Positions 28,543-37,220 of a stretch of 64,000 nucleotides of DNA are shown piece after piece. The notes beneath the pieces are model-generated. The model made no database searches and was not told the DNA's origin. It was given only the letters and a program-made list of their open reading frames with translations. This DNA is from an uncultured Gammaproteobacteria bacterium (lineage in GTDB: Bacteria; Pseudomonadota; Gammaproteobacteria; JAADHQ01). The stretch is taken from the NCBI GenBank assembly GCA_947258655.1, contig CAMYJD010000005.1, positions 62,001-126,000 on the forward strand, read 5' to 3'. The translations under genes and the position numbers were made by a program. Numbering within the stretch: the stretch's first letter is position 1; every line of letters begins with the position of its first letter.

Positions 28543-29151
28543 TTGGCGGAATTTAAACACCAGATACTACGCACCGAAGCTTCGGGCATGCCACTGGAGT
28601 GGATCAGCTACCAGGATGCGGCCCGTCTGTATTATCTCGGCCATGTCGCCTACAGTTGCGGCAGCAAACTCTATACCCTGCATGGCGGCATTAATGCTGC
28701 CAGCGGACGCACCAGCACACTTGAAATCAACTCCATTATTGCCACACATGGCAACAGTAAAGCCATACACAAGGCGCGGCTTTTTTATCATACACCGCTA
28801 AATAACCCGGCCCTGTTCAAACGTGATGCCTACCTGTGTATGTACTGTGGCGGTCATTTTGCGCACAGACATCTTTCCCGTGACCATGTTACGCCGCTTA
28901 GCCAGGGTGGTCAGAATGACTGGAACAACGTCGTGACTGCCTGTATACGCTGCAATAACCACAAGGCCGGCATGACCCCCGAACAGGCGGATATGCAATT
29001 GCTGGCAATACCGTTCACACCAACCTATGCCGAGTACATCTACCTGCAAGGTCGTTCAGTACTGGCCGACCAGATGGAGTTCCTGCGCGCGCATTTTCCG
29101 CGTAACAGCCCGTTCTGCAGCTATCAAATTTTGCTGCTTAATATACTTTAG
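28543..29151 (+). CDS. HNH endonuclease family protein
   Basis: A 202-aa protein whose C-terminal half is an HNH nuclease: CMYCGGHFAHRHLSRDHVTP, SQGGQNDWNNVVTACIRCNN, HKAG. The two CxxC pairs bind zinc and the His-Asn-His set is complete. A textbook AGGAGG at 28531-28536 lies six bases before a TTG codon at 28543, so I take this as the start. An upstream in-frame GTG (28462) would add 27 residues. The N-terminal half (WISYQDAARLYYLGHVAYSCG) is unassigned. It has no partner gene, so housekeeping DNA repair or a lone nuclease are both possible. Confidence 0.87.
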   Translation: MAEFKHQILRTEASGMPLEWISYQDAARLYYLGHVAYSCGSKLYTLHGGINAASGRTSTLEINSIIATHGNSKAIHKARLFYHTPLNNPALFKRDAYLCMYCGGHFAHRHLSRDHVTPLSQGGQNDWNNVVTACIRCNNHKAGMTPEQADMQLLAIPFTPTYAEYIYLQGRSVLADQMEFLRAHFPRNSPFCSYQILLLNIL

Positions 29152-29227
29152 CAGAGGTATATCTCGGATCTATCGACTATATTCAATAGTATGAACCTTA
29201 ACTGATAAGCATAATAATACTAAGGAC

Positions 29228-31264
29228 ATGTCTACGATGCCTTATAAATTTCAAACACCTGTTACGCTACTACTGATTCCAGTCCTGAATTTCATACCTG
29301 TCTCCGAGGCCCGCGAGCAGCAGAATATAGGGCAACTGCTGCAGTTATCGATCGAGGATTTAATCAATCTACCCATTACATCGACCAGTTATTTTAATGA
29401 AGACAGCATCAGCGTCGGTTCTACAGTCAGCATCATTTCTACACAGGACTGGCAACAGCGCGGCGCCCGACGCACGCATGATGCATTGCTGGTGCAGCCC
29501 TCTGTAGCAATTTTCCCCAGTTTTCTTGGTCAATATTCCGTACGTATTCGTGGCTTTGCCCAGCCGGATGCCAGAGGTGTCGAAACCTTATGGGATGGTG
29601 TGCCACTGTCTTCATTCAATCTAGGCACGGCTGATATCAACCGTCCCAATATCCACCTCAACACGTTGAACAATATTGAAGTAACACGCAGCCCTGGTTC
29701 AGCATTTTACGGTACCGGTGCATTCCATGGCGTTGTTGCATTGAACGCTTTCGAGTCTGATTACGATACCACCCATGCAACGATCGGAGCGGCCACAAAC
29801 GGTTACTATAGCAGTGCTGTACAGGTAAGCCGCGCCATCGGCAAACACCATCGCTTAAACTTTGCCCTCGGTGGTAATGGCCAGAACGACCAGGATATGC
29901 GCTACATTTACACCGATCCCGGCAGTGGCCTGACTGCCAGCTCCGAGCGCAGATATCAATACGATACACAAACAGCTGTATTGAAATTCAACTCCGACCC
30001 AAAACAGGATCTGTCATATAAACTGGGCCTGTATTATGACAATAACGATCAGGATGGCTTTCATGGCCAAGGGCTTGAAACAGTGGCCACCGACGAGTCT
30101 GAAGTCGATAGTGACATCGGCATTGCCAAATTCAGCATCAAACAAAAGCTTGATGCCGACAGTTCTATCGAAGCGGTAACCTACCACTGGCAACAAAGAC
30201 ATAACTTTGCCTTCCCGCTCGCCAATGGCAATAACATCAGCATTGCATCTAAAGAGAAGCGCACCGGCGCTGACCTGATATTTCGCAAACAGAACCTCTT
30301 TAACAACACCCAGCTAAGTATGGCACTGGGCTATCGACGTGAAAAGATACCCGATTCACAACGCACGGTCAGGAATCCGTCAGGCGCAGTACTGGTGAAT
30401 GCAGACCAACCGTTTAAAGGTGGCAACAGAACCATCCACAGCTTCCTGTTTGATAACAATACGAATTTAATGAATGACAAGCTGATCCTACGCTATGGCC
30501 TGCGCTATGACGACTATAGTGATGTTGGCAGCCAGACCACACCCCGCCTGGGCATCATCTATGCATTGGATAACAATCATGCGGTCAAGCTACTTTATGG
30601 TAATGCATTCCGTGCACCGACTGTTGTCGAGAAAACTGGCAATCCGAGAATAAACAGTGATCCGAATATCCAACCCGAGACCATTGATACCTATGAACTT
30701 GTGTATTTACAGCAGGCGCGCAATAGCATGACCGAAGTAGTATTCTTCACATCGAAATGGAAGGATTCGATCATTGCAGCCGACACCGATAATGATACCG
30801 TGGCAGATCTGTTTACCAATAGTGGGGACAATCATTCCAGGGGTATAGAAATATCGCATCAAGCTGATATCAACAATTGGCAACTGAGACTGAGTGGCTC
30901 ATATGTCAGGAGCAAGAACAAAAGCACTAACGAAGAGTACGCTACATTCCCGCAATATATTTTCAATATTGGTACAGGCTACCGCTTCGATGACAGCCTA
31001 TCCATGTATGTCAATAACCGCATTCATCTACAGGCCGACAACAGACCTGCAGAAGGAACATTGACCGCCAACGAACTTCGCGATTATTGGCGCACCGACC
31101 TGAATGTATCAAAAGCATTCAATAGAAATCTGACGCTGTATGCCAACATACGCAATCTGTTTGACCGTGAAAATTTCCTACCCAGCATGGAGGATATGGA
31201 GTATGGTATACAGGATGAAGAAATCAGCTTCGAGCTGGGTCTGAGATACAGGTTTGACAATTGA
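29228..31264 (+). CDS. TonB-dependent outer-membrane receptor
   Basis: A 678-aa receptor: a signal peptide (ends VSEA), a short LLQLSIEDLINLPITSTS segment, a plug domain (about 60-175; VRIRGFAQPDARGVETLWDG, NNIEVTRSPGSAFYGTGAF) and a 22-strand barrel. It ends in FELGLRYRFDN with the expected terminal aromatic motif. The transported ligand is not evident; no siderophore or vitamin genes are nearby. AAGGAC precedes the start. It lies 52 bp upstream of yfiR-like and kinase genes on the same strand, an arrangement that suggests signalling linked to the receptor or the outer membrane. Confidence 0.92.
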   Translation: MSTMPYKFQTPVTLLLIPVLNFIPVSEAREQQNIGQLLQLSIEDLINLPITSTSYFNEDSISVGSTVSIISTQDWQQRGARRTHDALLVQPSVAIFPSFLGQYSVRIRGFAQPDARGVETLWDGVPLSSFNLGTADINRPNIHLNTLNNIEVTRSPGSAFYGTGAFHGVVALNAFESDYDTTHATIGAATNGYYSSAVQVSRAIGKHHRLNFALGGNGQNDQDMRYIYTDPGSGLTASSERRYQYDTQTAVLKFNSDPKQDLSYKLGLYYDNNDQDGFHGQGLETVATDESEVDSDIGIAKFSIKQKLDADSSIEAVTYHWQQRHNFAFPLANGNNISIASKEKRTGADLIFRKQNLFNNTQLSMALGYRREKIPDSQRTVRNPSGAVLVNADQPFKGGNRTIHSFLFDNNTNLMNDKLILRYGLRYDDYSDVGSQTTPRLGIIYALDNNHAVKLLYGNAFRAPTVVEKTGNPRINSDPNIQPETIDTYELVYLQQARNSMTEVVFFTSKWKDSIIAADTDNDTVADLFTNSGDNHSRGIEISHQADINNWQLRLSGSYVRSKNKSTNEEYATFPQYIFNIGTGYRFDDSLSMYVNNRIHLQADNRPAEGTLTANELRDYWRTDLNVSKAFNRNLTLYANIRNLFDRENFLPSMEDMEYGIQDEEISFELGLRYRFDN

Positions 31265-31316
31265 ATCAAGACGGCCGAATATCATCAGATACAAATTACC
31301 TGATTGACGTCAGTTT

Positions 31317-31886
31317 ATGAAGCATTTCCGCCATAGCTATCTTACCTGGCTAATATTCGCCTGGGTTACGATTTTACACTGTCCGTCATCGCTGGCTGCC
31401 TCCAATGACCAGGAATACTCGATCAAAGCCGCCTTTATTGAAAAATTCACTCACTTTATTACCTGGCCACAGGATAAACACAGTACTGACAGCAGCAATA
31501 CATTTAATATCTGCGTACTGGGCAACAATCCCTTTGGTGACAAACTGGATACCCTCGCCAGATTAACAAAAATAAAAAAACTACCAGTAAAGATTTACTA
31601 CCTTAACCACGATGACGATATCTCATATTGCGACATAGCCTTCATTACCAGGCTGCCTGCAAACCAAATTAACGCCATCACTCACAAGGCCAGGGATTCT
31701 TCAGTTCTAACTATTGCAGATACACCCGGCTATGGCGAACAAGGTGTAATTATCAATTTTTATTCAAAAGAACAATTTCTCGGCTTTGAAATCAACAGGA
31801 TTGAATCTGACCTTGCGCGCTTCAGAATATCCAGCAGACTCCTGAAACTTGCAAATATAATCGAAACACATGGAGGCACTCCATGA
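31317..31886 (+). CDS. YfiR-family (DUF4154) periplasmic protein
   Basis: A 189-aa exported protein: a signal peptide (ends SSLAA), then the YfiR core EYSIKAAFIEKFTHFITWPQ, FNICVLGNNPFGDKLDTLA, FITRLPANQINA, SVLTIADTPGYGEQGVIINF and FEINRIESDLARFRISSRLL. In Pseudomonas, YfiR represses the diguanylate cyclase YfiN in the periplasm. Here the next gene (overlap 4 bp) encodes a histidine kinase, so YfiR would control kinase activity instead (inference). No GGDEF gene or YfiB-like lipoprotein gene is adjacent. Confidence 0.9.
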   Translation: MKHFRHSYLTWLIFAWVTILHCPSSLAASNDQEYSIKAAFIEKFTHFITWPQDKHSTDSSNTFNICVLGNNPFGDKLDTLARLTKIKKLPVKIYYLNHDDDISYCDIAFITRLPANQINAITHKARDSSVLTIADTPGYGEQGVIINFYSKEQFLGFEINRIESDLARFRISSRLLKLANIIETHGGTP

Positions 31887-33370
31887 TATCGCCGACAAAT
31901 TTATCTATAAAGACCAAGCTGATCCTGATTATCACAAGTGTGTCGCTGGTTACATTATCCCTGGTACTTATACTTTATGCCTACGGAGAAACGCGTCACC
32001 TCATAAAATCACTCGAGGAAGAGATCGCCCATATTGCACGAATAACGGGCGATTACGCCACCACTGACCTGACCTTCAAGGATAAACAGGCAGCCACAAA
32101 GACATTACAATTACTACAATCTACGCCGAATATTATCCAGGCCGCTCTATATGATGCAGACAATACATTGTTTGCATCCTATGGCAAGGGTAGTCCTTAT
32201 CAATTAATCAACAAGGGTCATCAGGTCGAAGTGATCAAGCGCACTGAATCAACCCTGATTGTTCACAAAAAAATCCACCATCAGAATGAATTCATTGGTT
32301 CGATCCTTATTGAAGTCTCCACCCGCGAACTGCAGGGTGAGATTTTTGACTTTATCCTACTTACATTCCTTATCCTGACAGTCATGACCATTTTCTCCGC
32401 GATCCTGGCCCATTACTCCCAGCGTATTATCTCAAAACCGATTCTCGATCTATCAGAAAAAATCAAACAGGTAAAGGAAAGCGGTGATTACTCTATTACG
32501 GCAAAAAAACACAGCGAAGATGAAATAGGCAAATTATCGGAGAATATAAATTTACTATTGGCCAGTCTGGAGATAAGAAAGAAACAACGTGACCGCGCCG
32601 AGCACGAGCTACAGCAGGCAAAGAACATACTGGAAAGAAGCGTCTATGAGCGCACAAAGGAACTTGAAGTCGCCAACAGTGAACTGCAGACATTCAGTTA
32701 TACAGTCTCCCACGACCTGCGTGCGCCCTTGCGCAGCATAGACGGATTCAGCAAAATGCTGTTGGACGAGTACGATGACAGACTTGATGCTGCAGGTCGC
32801 GACTACCTTAAACGTGTGCGCAATGCCACCGTACGAATGGGCGACCTCATTGACGACCTATTATTGCTGGCACGAATTTCTCAGAGTGAATTAAGGCATG
32901 AAGATTTTGATGTAACCCAGACATGTCACACTATCGTCAATCGCCTGCGCGCATTGGAAAATGAACAGCGCAACATCGAAGTCAGCATAGAAGACAACAT
33001 GCATGTCTGTGCTGACAAGAAAATGATGACGATTGCCCTCGAGAATCTTATCTCCAATGCCTTGAAATATACACGCCGGGAAAAACATGCTGTCATCACC
33101 ATTAGCTCGGAATTACATAAGGGTGCGCGCAGCATTTGCATTAAAGACAACGGCGCCGGTTTCGACATGGTCAGTGCCGACAAGCTGTTTACACCATTAC
33201 AACGCCTGCACTCTCCCAGCGAGTTCGAGGGTACGGGTATTGGACTGGCTACCGTATACAGGATTGTCCGTAAACACGATGCATCAATAAAGGGGGAAGG
33301 TGCACCAAACGAGGGAGCATGTTTCTGCATGACATTCCGCGACAAACCTTACGATTATGAATCGAAATAA
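31883..33370 (+). CDS. CHASE8-like/HAMP sensor histidine kinase, YfiR partner
   Basis: A 495-aa kinase: TM1 at 11-33, and a periplasmic region of about 120 residues resembling CHASE8 of YfiN (ARITGDYATTDLTFKD, TPNIIQAALYDADNTLFASY). TM2 is at 155-178 and HAMP at 179-231, followed by a coiled coil (232-268). HisKA has phospho-His277 in YTVSHDLRAPLRS, and HATPase_c has LISNALKYTRREK, DNGAGFDM and GTGIGLATVYRIV. There is no receiver and no GGDEF. The start overlaps yfiR by 4 bp. No response regulator gene is adjacent, so the target is elsewhere in the genome. A terminator-like hairpin lies 127 bp downstream. Confidence 0.88.
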   Translation: MISPTNLSIKTKLILIITSVSLVTLSLVLILYAYGETRHLIKSLEEEIAHIARITGDYATTDLTFKDKQAATKTLQLLQSTPNIIQAALYDADNTLFASYGKGSPYQLINKGHQVEVIKRTESTLIVHKKIHHQNEFIGSILIEVSTRELQGEIFDFILLTFLILTVMTIFSAILAHYSQRIISKPILDLSEKIKQVKESGDYSITAKKHSEDEIGKLSENINLLLASLEIRKKQRDRAEHELQQAKNILERSVYERTKELEVANSELQTFSYTVSHDLRAPLRSIDGFSKMLLDEYDDRLDAAGRDYLKRVRNATVRMGDLIDDLLLLARISQSELRHEDFDVTQTCHTIVNRLRALENEQRNIEVSIEDNMHVCADKKMMTIALENLISNALKYTRREKHAVITISSELHKGARSICIKDNGAGFDMVSADKLFTPLQRLHSPSEFEGTGIGLATVYRIVRKHDASIKGEGAPNEGACFCMTFRDKPYDYESK

Positions 33371-33496
33371 CATCCAATGTCTACTGCGCTAGCATCCGTA
33401 CGATAGTTGCTTCTATCTTGAATTCATATAGCAACATGGTACTGTCAACACTACATTGATATGCTGAAACACCACAAAAGGTGAAGAGATTGGTTG

Positions 33497-33530
33497 CGGG
33501 AATATACTCATTACCGCGTGAGTAATCCCG
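33497..33530 (+). terminator. hairpin with T-rich tail after the YfiR/kinase operon
   Basis: CGGGA (33497-33501) pairs with TCCCG (33526-33530), and TACTCA (33505-33510) with TGAGTA (33519-33524). The T-rich TTCAATTATTTTGTT follows directly, as expected of an intrinsic terminator on the plus strand. Confidence 0.6.
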
Positions 33531-33632
33531 TTCAATTATTTTGTTCCGCTGCTGACTTCAGCGCCATTATTTAGAAATCATTGCGGCTAGAACAACACAT
33601 CATATACTTCGTGCCTTTTTTAGCAAAAACGA

Positions 33633-34188
33633 TCATATCTCTTTCATACCGACGTACATGACCTCATCGCGAAATCCTTTATCGATATCACCGATACGAC
33701 CCTCTTCCCGGTATACCAGTAACTTCAAACCGGGCAGTTGCTGCAACAGCCTCACTAGCCGGGCCACGATCCGAAACGCGCTCACGAATGAATGTCTGAT
33801 AATACAACAATCCGCCGGGTCTCAATGTTTCAATCAATGCGGGAAACAATGGACGATAGAGAAAATAACTGACTACGACCGCATCATACTGCGCGTGCTC
33901 GGGCGGGTTATTTTCAACGTCACGGACCTGCACATGAATATTGAGATCTCGCTCTGCAGCCAGTCCAGCCAATGCATCGATAGCAATATTGGAGATATCC
34001 CAGGCATCGACCTGTAGACCTAGATTTGCCAGCAATATGGCATTACCACCGCGGCCACAGGCCAGGTCAAGCGCCCGCCCCTCGTGTGCTAACAGGTGCA
34101 GGTTTTCCTCGAGCACCCGTGCTGGCTTCGGTTCATCAGTCACTTGCGCGTAGCGCGTGTTCCATTTATCGCGAATATTCATGGGCAA
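33633..34188 (-). pseudogene. SAM-dependent methyltransferase, frameshifted near the 3' end
   Basis: Class I methyltransferase of the small TehB-like group (ALDLACGRGGNAILLANLG is the SAM motif, LRPGGLLYYQTFIRERVS the later strand). The uninterrupted frame runs to 33688 (166 aa) and ends in an unrelated tail after SDRGP. The expected family ending lies in another frame: LLQQLPGLKLLVYREEGRIG followed by a tail ending VGMKEI, stopping at 33633. About ten residues plus a frame change are missing around 33745-33765. Either a decaying gene or a sequence error. It lies 6 bp after trkH. Confidence 0.75.
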
Positions 34189-34194
34189 TAAACA

Positions 34195-35649
34195 TCAACG
34201 ACGCCAGAAATCCGGCGTCAACAGCACCAGTAATGTAAAGATCTCCAGCCTGCCCAGCAACATCGCGAATACCAGCACCCATTTTGCTGTATCACTGATA
34301 CTGGCATAATGCTCCCCGACATCGCCGAGCCCCGGGCCGAGGTTATTCATGCAGGCGGCAACAGCCGAAAACGCCGTCACCTGGTCAAGACCGGTCATCA
34401 TCAATATCAACAGGATAATACTGAATGCAGCAACATAGGCGGCAAAAAAGCCCCAAACCGACTCAATCACCCGTGGTGACATACTTTTTCCGCCGACCTT
34501 GATCGAGATCTGTGCATTTGGATGAATCAATCTCTGTATTTCGCGTTTACTCTGTCGTAACAGCAGCATGAAACGTATGACCTTCATACCACCTCCGGTC
34601 GAACCCGCACAGGCGCCGATGAAGCTGATGAAAATCAACATAACCGGCAGGAATGTCGGCCAGTCAAAATAGGCCGTTGTGGTAAAGCCGGTCGTCGTAC
34701 CTATCGAGATCGTCTGAAACACACCATGATGCAATGCGCCCCAAAAGTCGTCTCCCATGGTGCCGCTGTAATACAGATAGCCAGTCGTAATAATAGAGAC
34801 CAGTATCAATATCGTTGCATAGGCCCTGACTTCGGGATCATGCAGATAATGCGTGGCATTGGCATTGCGCCAGGAAACGAAATGCAGTGCAAAGTTAATT
34901 CCCGCAATAAACATAAAGATAACGGCGACAACTTCAATCATCGGGTTTTCAAAATAGCCGATACTGGCATCATGGGTGGAAAAACCACCGATCGCAATCG
35001 TGGAAAATGCATGGCCGACGGCATCGAATGCATTCATGCCGGCAAGCCAGTAGGCCAGGCTACAGGCGACCGTCAGGCTCAAATAAATATACCAGAGCGC
35101 CTTGGCGGTTTCGGTGATGCGCGGGGTCAGCTTGGTATCTTTCATTGGCCCGGGTGTTTCAGCACGATACAGCTGCATGCCACCGACTCCGAGCATGGGC
35201 AACACGGCCACGGCCAGTACGATAATGCCCATTCCACCCAGCCATTGCAGTTGCTGACGATAGAAGAGTATGGCGTGCGGTAAATCATCGATACCGACAA
35301 GAATGGTTGCGCCCGTCGTGGTCAATCCCGATAACGACTCAAAAACAGCATCGGTAAACGAAATAAAGGGCCGATCGGAAAGATACAAAGGCAGCGCCCC
35401 TGATAGGCCCAGCACCAGCCAGAACAGGACAACGACCAAGAAACCATCGCGTAACCTGAGCTCCTTCCTGATCGAATTGACTGGCAACCAGATGATAAAA
35501 CCGGTCGCCAACGTACACGCCATCGAAATCAGGAAAGGCATCAGTTCACCATCCCCATACAATAAGGCAATAGCCGCAGGCGGCAGCATCGTGACACTTG
35601 ACAGCATCAACAACAGTCCGAAAATTCTTTGTATGGCTGTGAATTGCAT
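34195..35649 (-). CDS. trkH: Trk potassium uptake membrane subunit
   Basis: K+ channel-like subunit of the Trk system at the inner membrane. The 484 aa have four M1-P-M2 units, with filter-like loops SLSGLTTTGATIL, AFSTIAIGGFSTHDAS, ISIGTTTGFTTTA and CMNNLGPGLGDVG. It works with the NAD-binding regulator TrkA, encoded just upstream. I place the start at 35649 (MQFTAIQRIFG). The longer frame to 35712 only translates a run of 7-bp repeats (SLLATSYSS-like) and should be ignored. Confidence 0.94.
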   Translation of the reverse strand: MQFTAIQRIFGLLLMLSSVTMLPPAAIALLYGDGELMPFLISMACTLATGFIIWLPVNSIRKELRLRDGFLVVVLFWLVLGLSGALPLYLSDRPFISFTDAVFESLSGLTTTGATILVGIDDLPHAILFYRQQLQWLGGMGIIVLAVAVLPMLGVGGMQLYRAETPGPMKDTKLTPRITETAKALWYIYLSLTVACSLAYWLAGMNAFDAVGHAFSTIAIGGFSTHDASIGYFENPMIEVVAVIFMFIAGINFALHFVSWRNANATHYLHDPEVRAYATILILVSIITTGYLYYSGTMGDDFWGALHHGVFQTISIGTTTGFTTTAYFDWPTFLPVMLIFISFIGACAGSTGGGMKVIRFMLLLRQSKREIQRLIHPNAQISIKVGGKSMSPRVIESVWGFFAAYVAAFSIILLILMMTGLDQVTAFSAVAACMNNLGPGLGDVGEHYASISDTAKWVLVFAMLLGRLEIFTLLVLLTPDFWRR

Positions 35650-35656
35650 TGGTGAA

Positions 35657-35820
35657 GAGTAGCTAGTAGCGAGTAGCGAGTAGCGAGTTAAAACCTGAGA
35701 AACAGCGCACATTCTTAAACCTCTGTTCGTGTTGGCTCATATGAATCCTCTATTATGAATACCGTGTAGCCAGACAAAACTAAATCATCCTCGCTACCAG
35801 CCACTAGCCACTCGCTACTA
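35657..35820. repeat. inverted pair of 7-bp-period arrays between trkA and trkH
   Basis: Positions 35657-35688 hold 4.6 copies of GAGTAGC (one copy TAGTAGC). Positions 35790-35820 hold about 4.4 copies of the reverse-complement unit, CTCGCTA, with two variant copies (CCAGCCA, CTAGCCA). The arrays face each other across a core of about 100 bp, and the right one runs into the trkA stop codon. The core can encode a 25-residue peptide on the minus strand with an AGAGG site, ending within the left array. It looks like a small dispersed repeat element, not a gene. Confidence 0.7.
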
Positions 35821-37191
35821 TATAAAAGTAACCGCCACCTGAAACAAGCGTTCCACTTCACCGATTCGCTTTTTGTCCATTAGAAACAGAATCACATGGT
35901 CCTCAGCCTCGATGACGGTATCGTGGTGCGCAATGATGACATCATCGCCGCGCACAATGGCATCGATCGTCGTGCCCTTTGGCAATTTGATATCCTCTAT
36001 CGCTCGCCCGACAACTTTTGACGTGCGTTGATCCCCATGTGCCACGGCCTCTATAGCCTCCGCCGCACCGCGCCGCAACGAATGCACTACCACCACATCA
36101 CCCCTGCGGATGCGTGTCAGCAGGGTGCCGATAGTGGCCAGTTGCGGGGAGATGGCAATATCGATGATTCCGCTCTCGACCAGGTCAACATAGGATGCAC
36201 GATTGATCAATGACATGACCTTGCGCGCTCCGAGGCGCTTGGCGAGCATGGCAGACAGTATATTGGCCTCTTCATCATTGGTTAATGAACAGAAGACATC
36301 CGTGTTTTCAATATTCTCATTAAGCAGTAGTTCTTCATCTGCTGCATCACCATGCAATACAATACTTTTGTCCAACTCTTCCGAGAGTTGTTGTGCACGT
36401 TCGATATTGCGTTCGATTATCTTGACCTGATAATGATTTTCCAGCACGCTGGCAAGTTGTTTGCCGATATTGCCACCGCCTGCCAGGATGACTTTTTTCA
36501 CAGGTTTATCGAGTTTGCGCAGTTCGCTCATGACCTTGCGAATATGCTTTTGCGCAGCGATAAAAAAGACTTCGTCATCTGCCTCTATGACCGTATGTCC
36601 ATCAGGCTCAATCGCTCGACCACGCCGGAAGATTGCAGCAATACGCGCCTCCGCATTGGGCATGTGTTCGCGCAATGTGCGCAGTTCATGCCCTACCAGC
36701 GGACCACCATAGTAGGCCGAGACAGCAACCAGCTGCGCACGCCCGCCGGCAAAATCGAGTACCTGCAATGCCCCGGGATTGGCGATCAAGCGATGAATGT
36801 AATCGGTAACCAGTTGCTCGGGGCTGATAGTGACATCGATTGGCAACGCATCCGGATCGAAAATTTTTTCATGATCAAGATACTCCTGTGCGCGCACCCT
36901 TGCGATTCTTGTCGGCGTATGAAATAGGGTATGCGCCATCTGACAGGCCACCATATTGGTTTCATCACTATTGGTGACGGCGATGACCATGTCCGCATCT
37001 TCTGCACCGGCGCGCTGCAATACTTCCGGGTATGATGCCCGTCCGACTACGGTGCGAATATCCAGGCGATCCTGTAAATCACGAAGCAGTAGCTCATTGG
37101 TATCGACCAGGGTTATGTCATTGGCCTCACTGGACAAGTTGTATGCCACTGAGGAACCGACTTGGCCTGCGCCCAGGATTATAATTTTCAT
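35818..37191 (-). CDS. trkA: Trk potassium uptake regulator
   Basis: A 457-aa cytoplasmic protein with two RCK halves: NAD-binding motifs [17 protein letters not shown] at the N-terminus and [18 protein letters not shown] near residue 233. Each is followed by a TrkA-C domain ([38 protein letters not shown]). It gates TrkH according to nucleotides. It sits between ntrX (29 bp upstream) and trkH on the same strand, the usual order in this group. Confidence 0.96.
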   Translation of the reverse strand: MKIIILGAGQVGSSVAYNLSSEANDITLVDTNELLLRDLQDRLDIRTVVGRASYPEVLQRAGAEDADMVIAVTNSDETNMVACQMAHTLFHTPTRIARVRAQEYLDHEKIFDPDALPIDVTISPEQLVTDYIHRLIANPGALQVLDFAGGRAQLVAVSAYYGGPLVGHELRTLREHMPNAEARIAAIFRRGRAIEPDGHTVIEADDEVFFIAAQKHIRKVMSELRKLDKPVKKVILAGGGNIGKQLASVLENHYQVKIIERNIERAQQLSEELDKSIVLHGDAADEELLLNENIENTDVFCSLTNDEEANILSAMLAKRLGARKVMSLINRASYVDLVESGIIDIAISPQLATIGTLLTRIRRGDVVVVHSLRRGAAEAIEAVAHGDQRTSKVVGRAIEDIKLPKGTTIDAIVRGDDVIIAHHDTVIEAEDHVILFLMDKKRIGEVERLFQVAVTFI

Positions 37192-37220
37192 TTCTCTAGC
37201 AATCAGTCCTTATAGATGTT

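Noticed and set aside
29228-33370. Defence system reading of the HNH / TonB / kinase stretch
   Set aside because: No nuclease partner, restriction, CBASS, or toxin-antitoxin features. The genes are transport and signalling types.
35650-35712. N-terminal extension of trkH (SLLATSYSS)
   Set aside because: It is translation of the 7-bp repeat array, and TrkH proteins start at the later Met.
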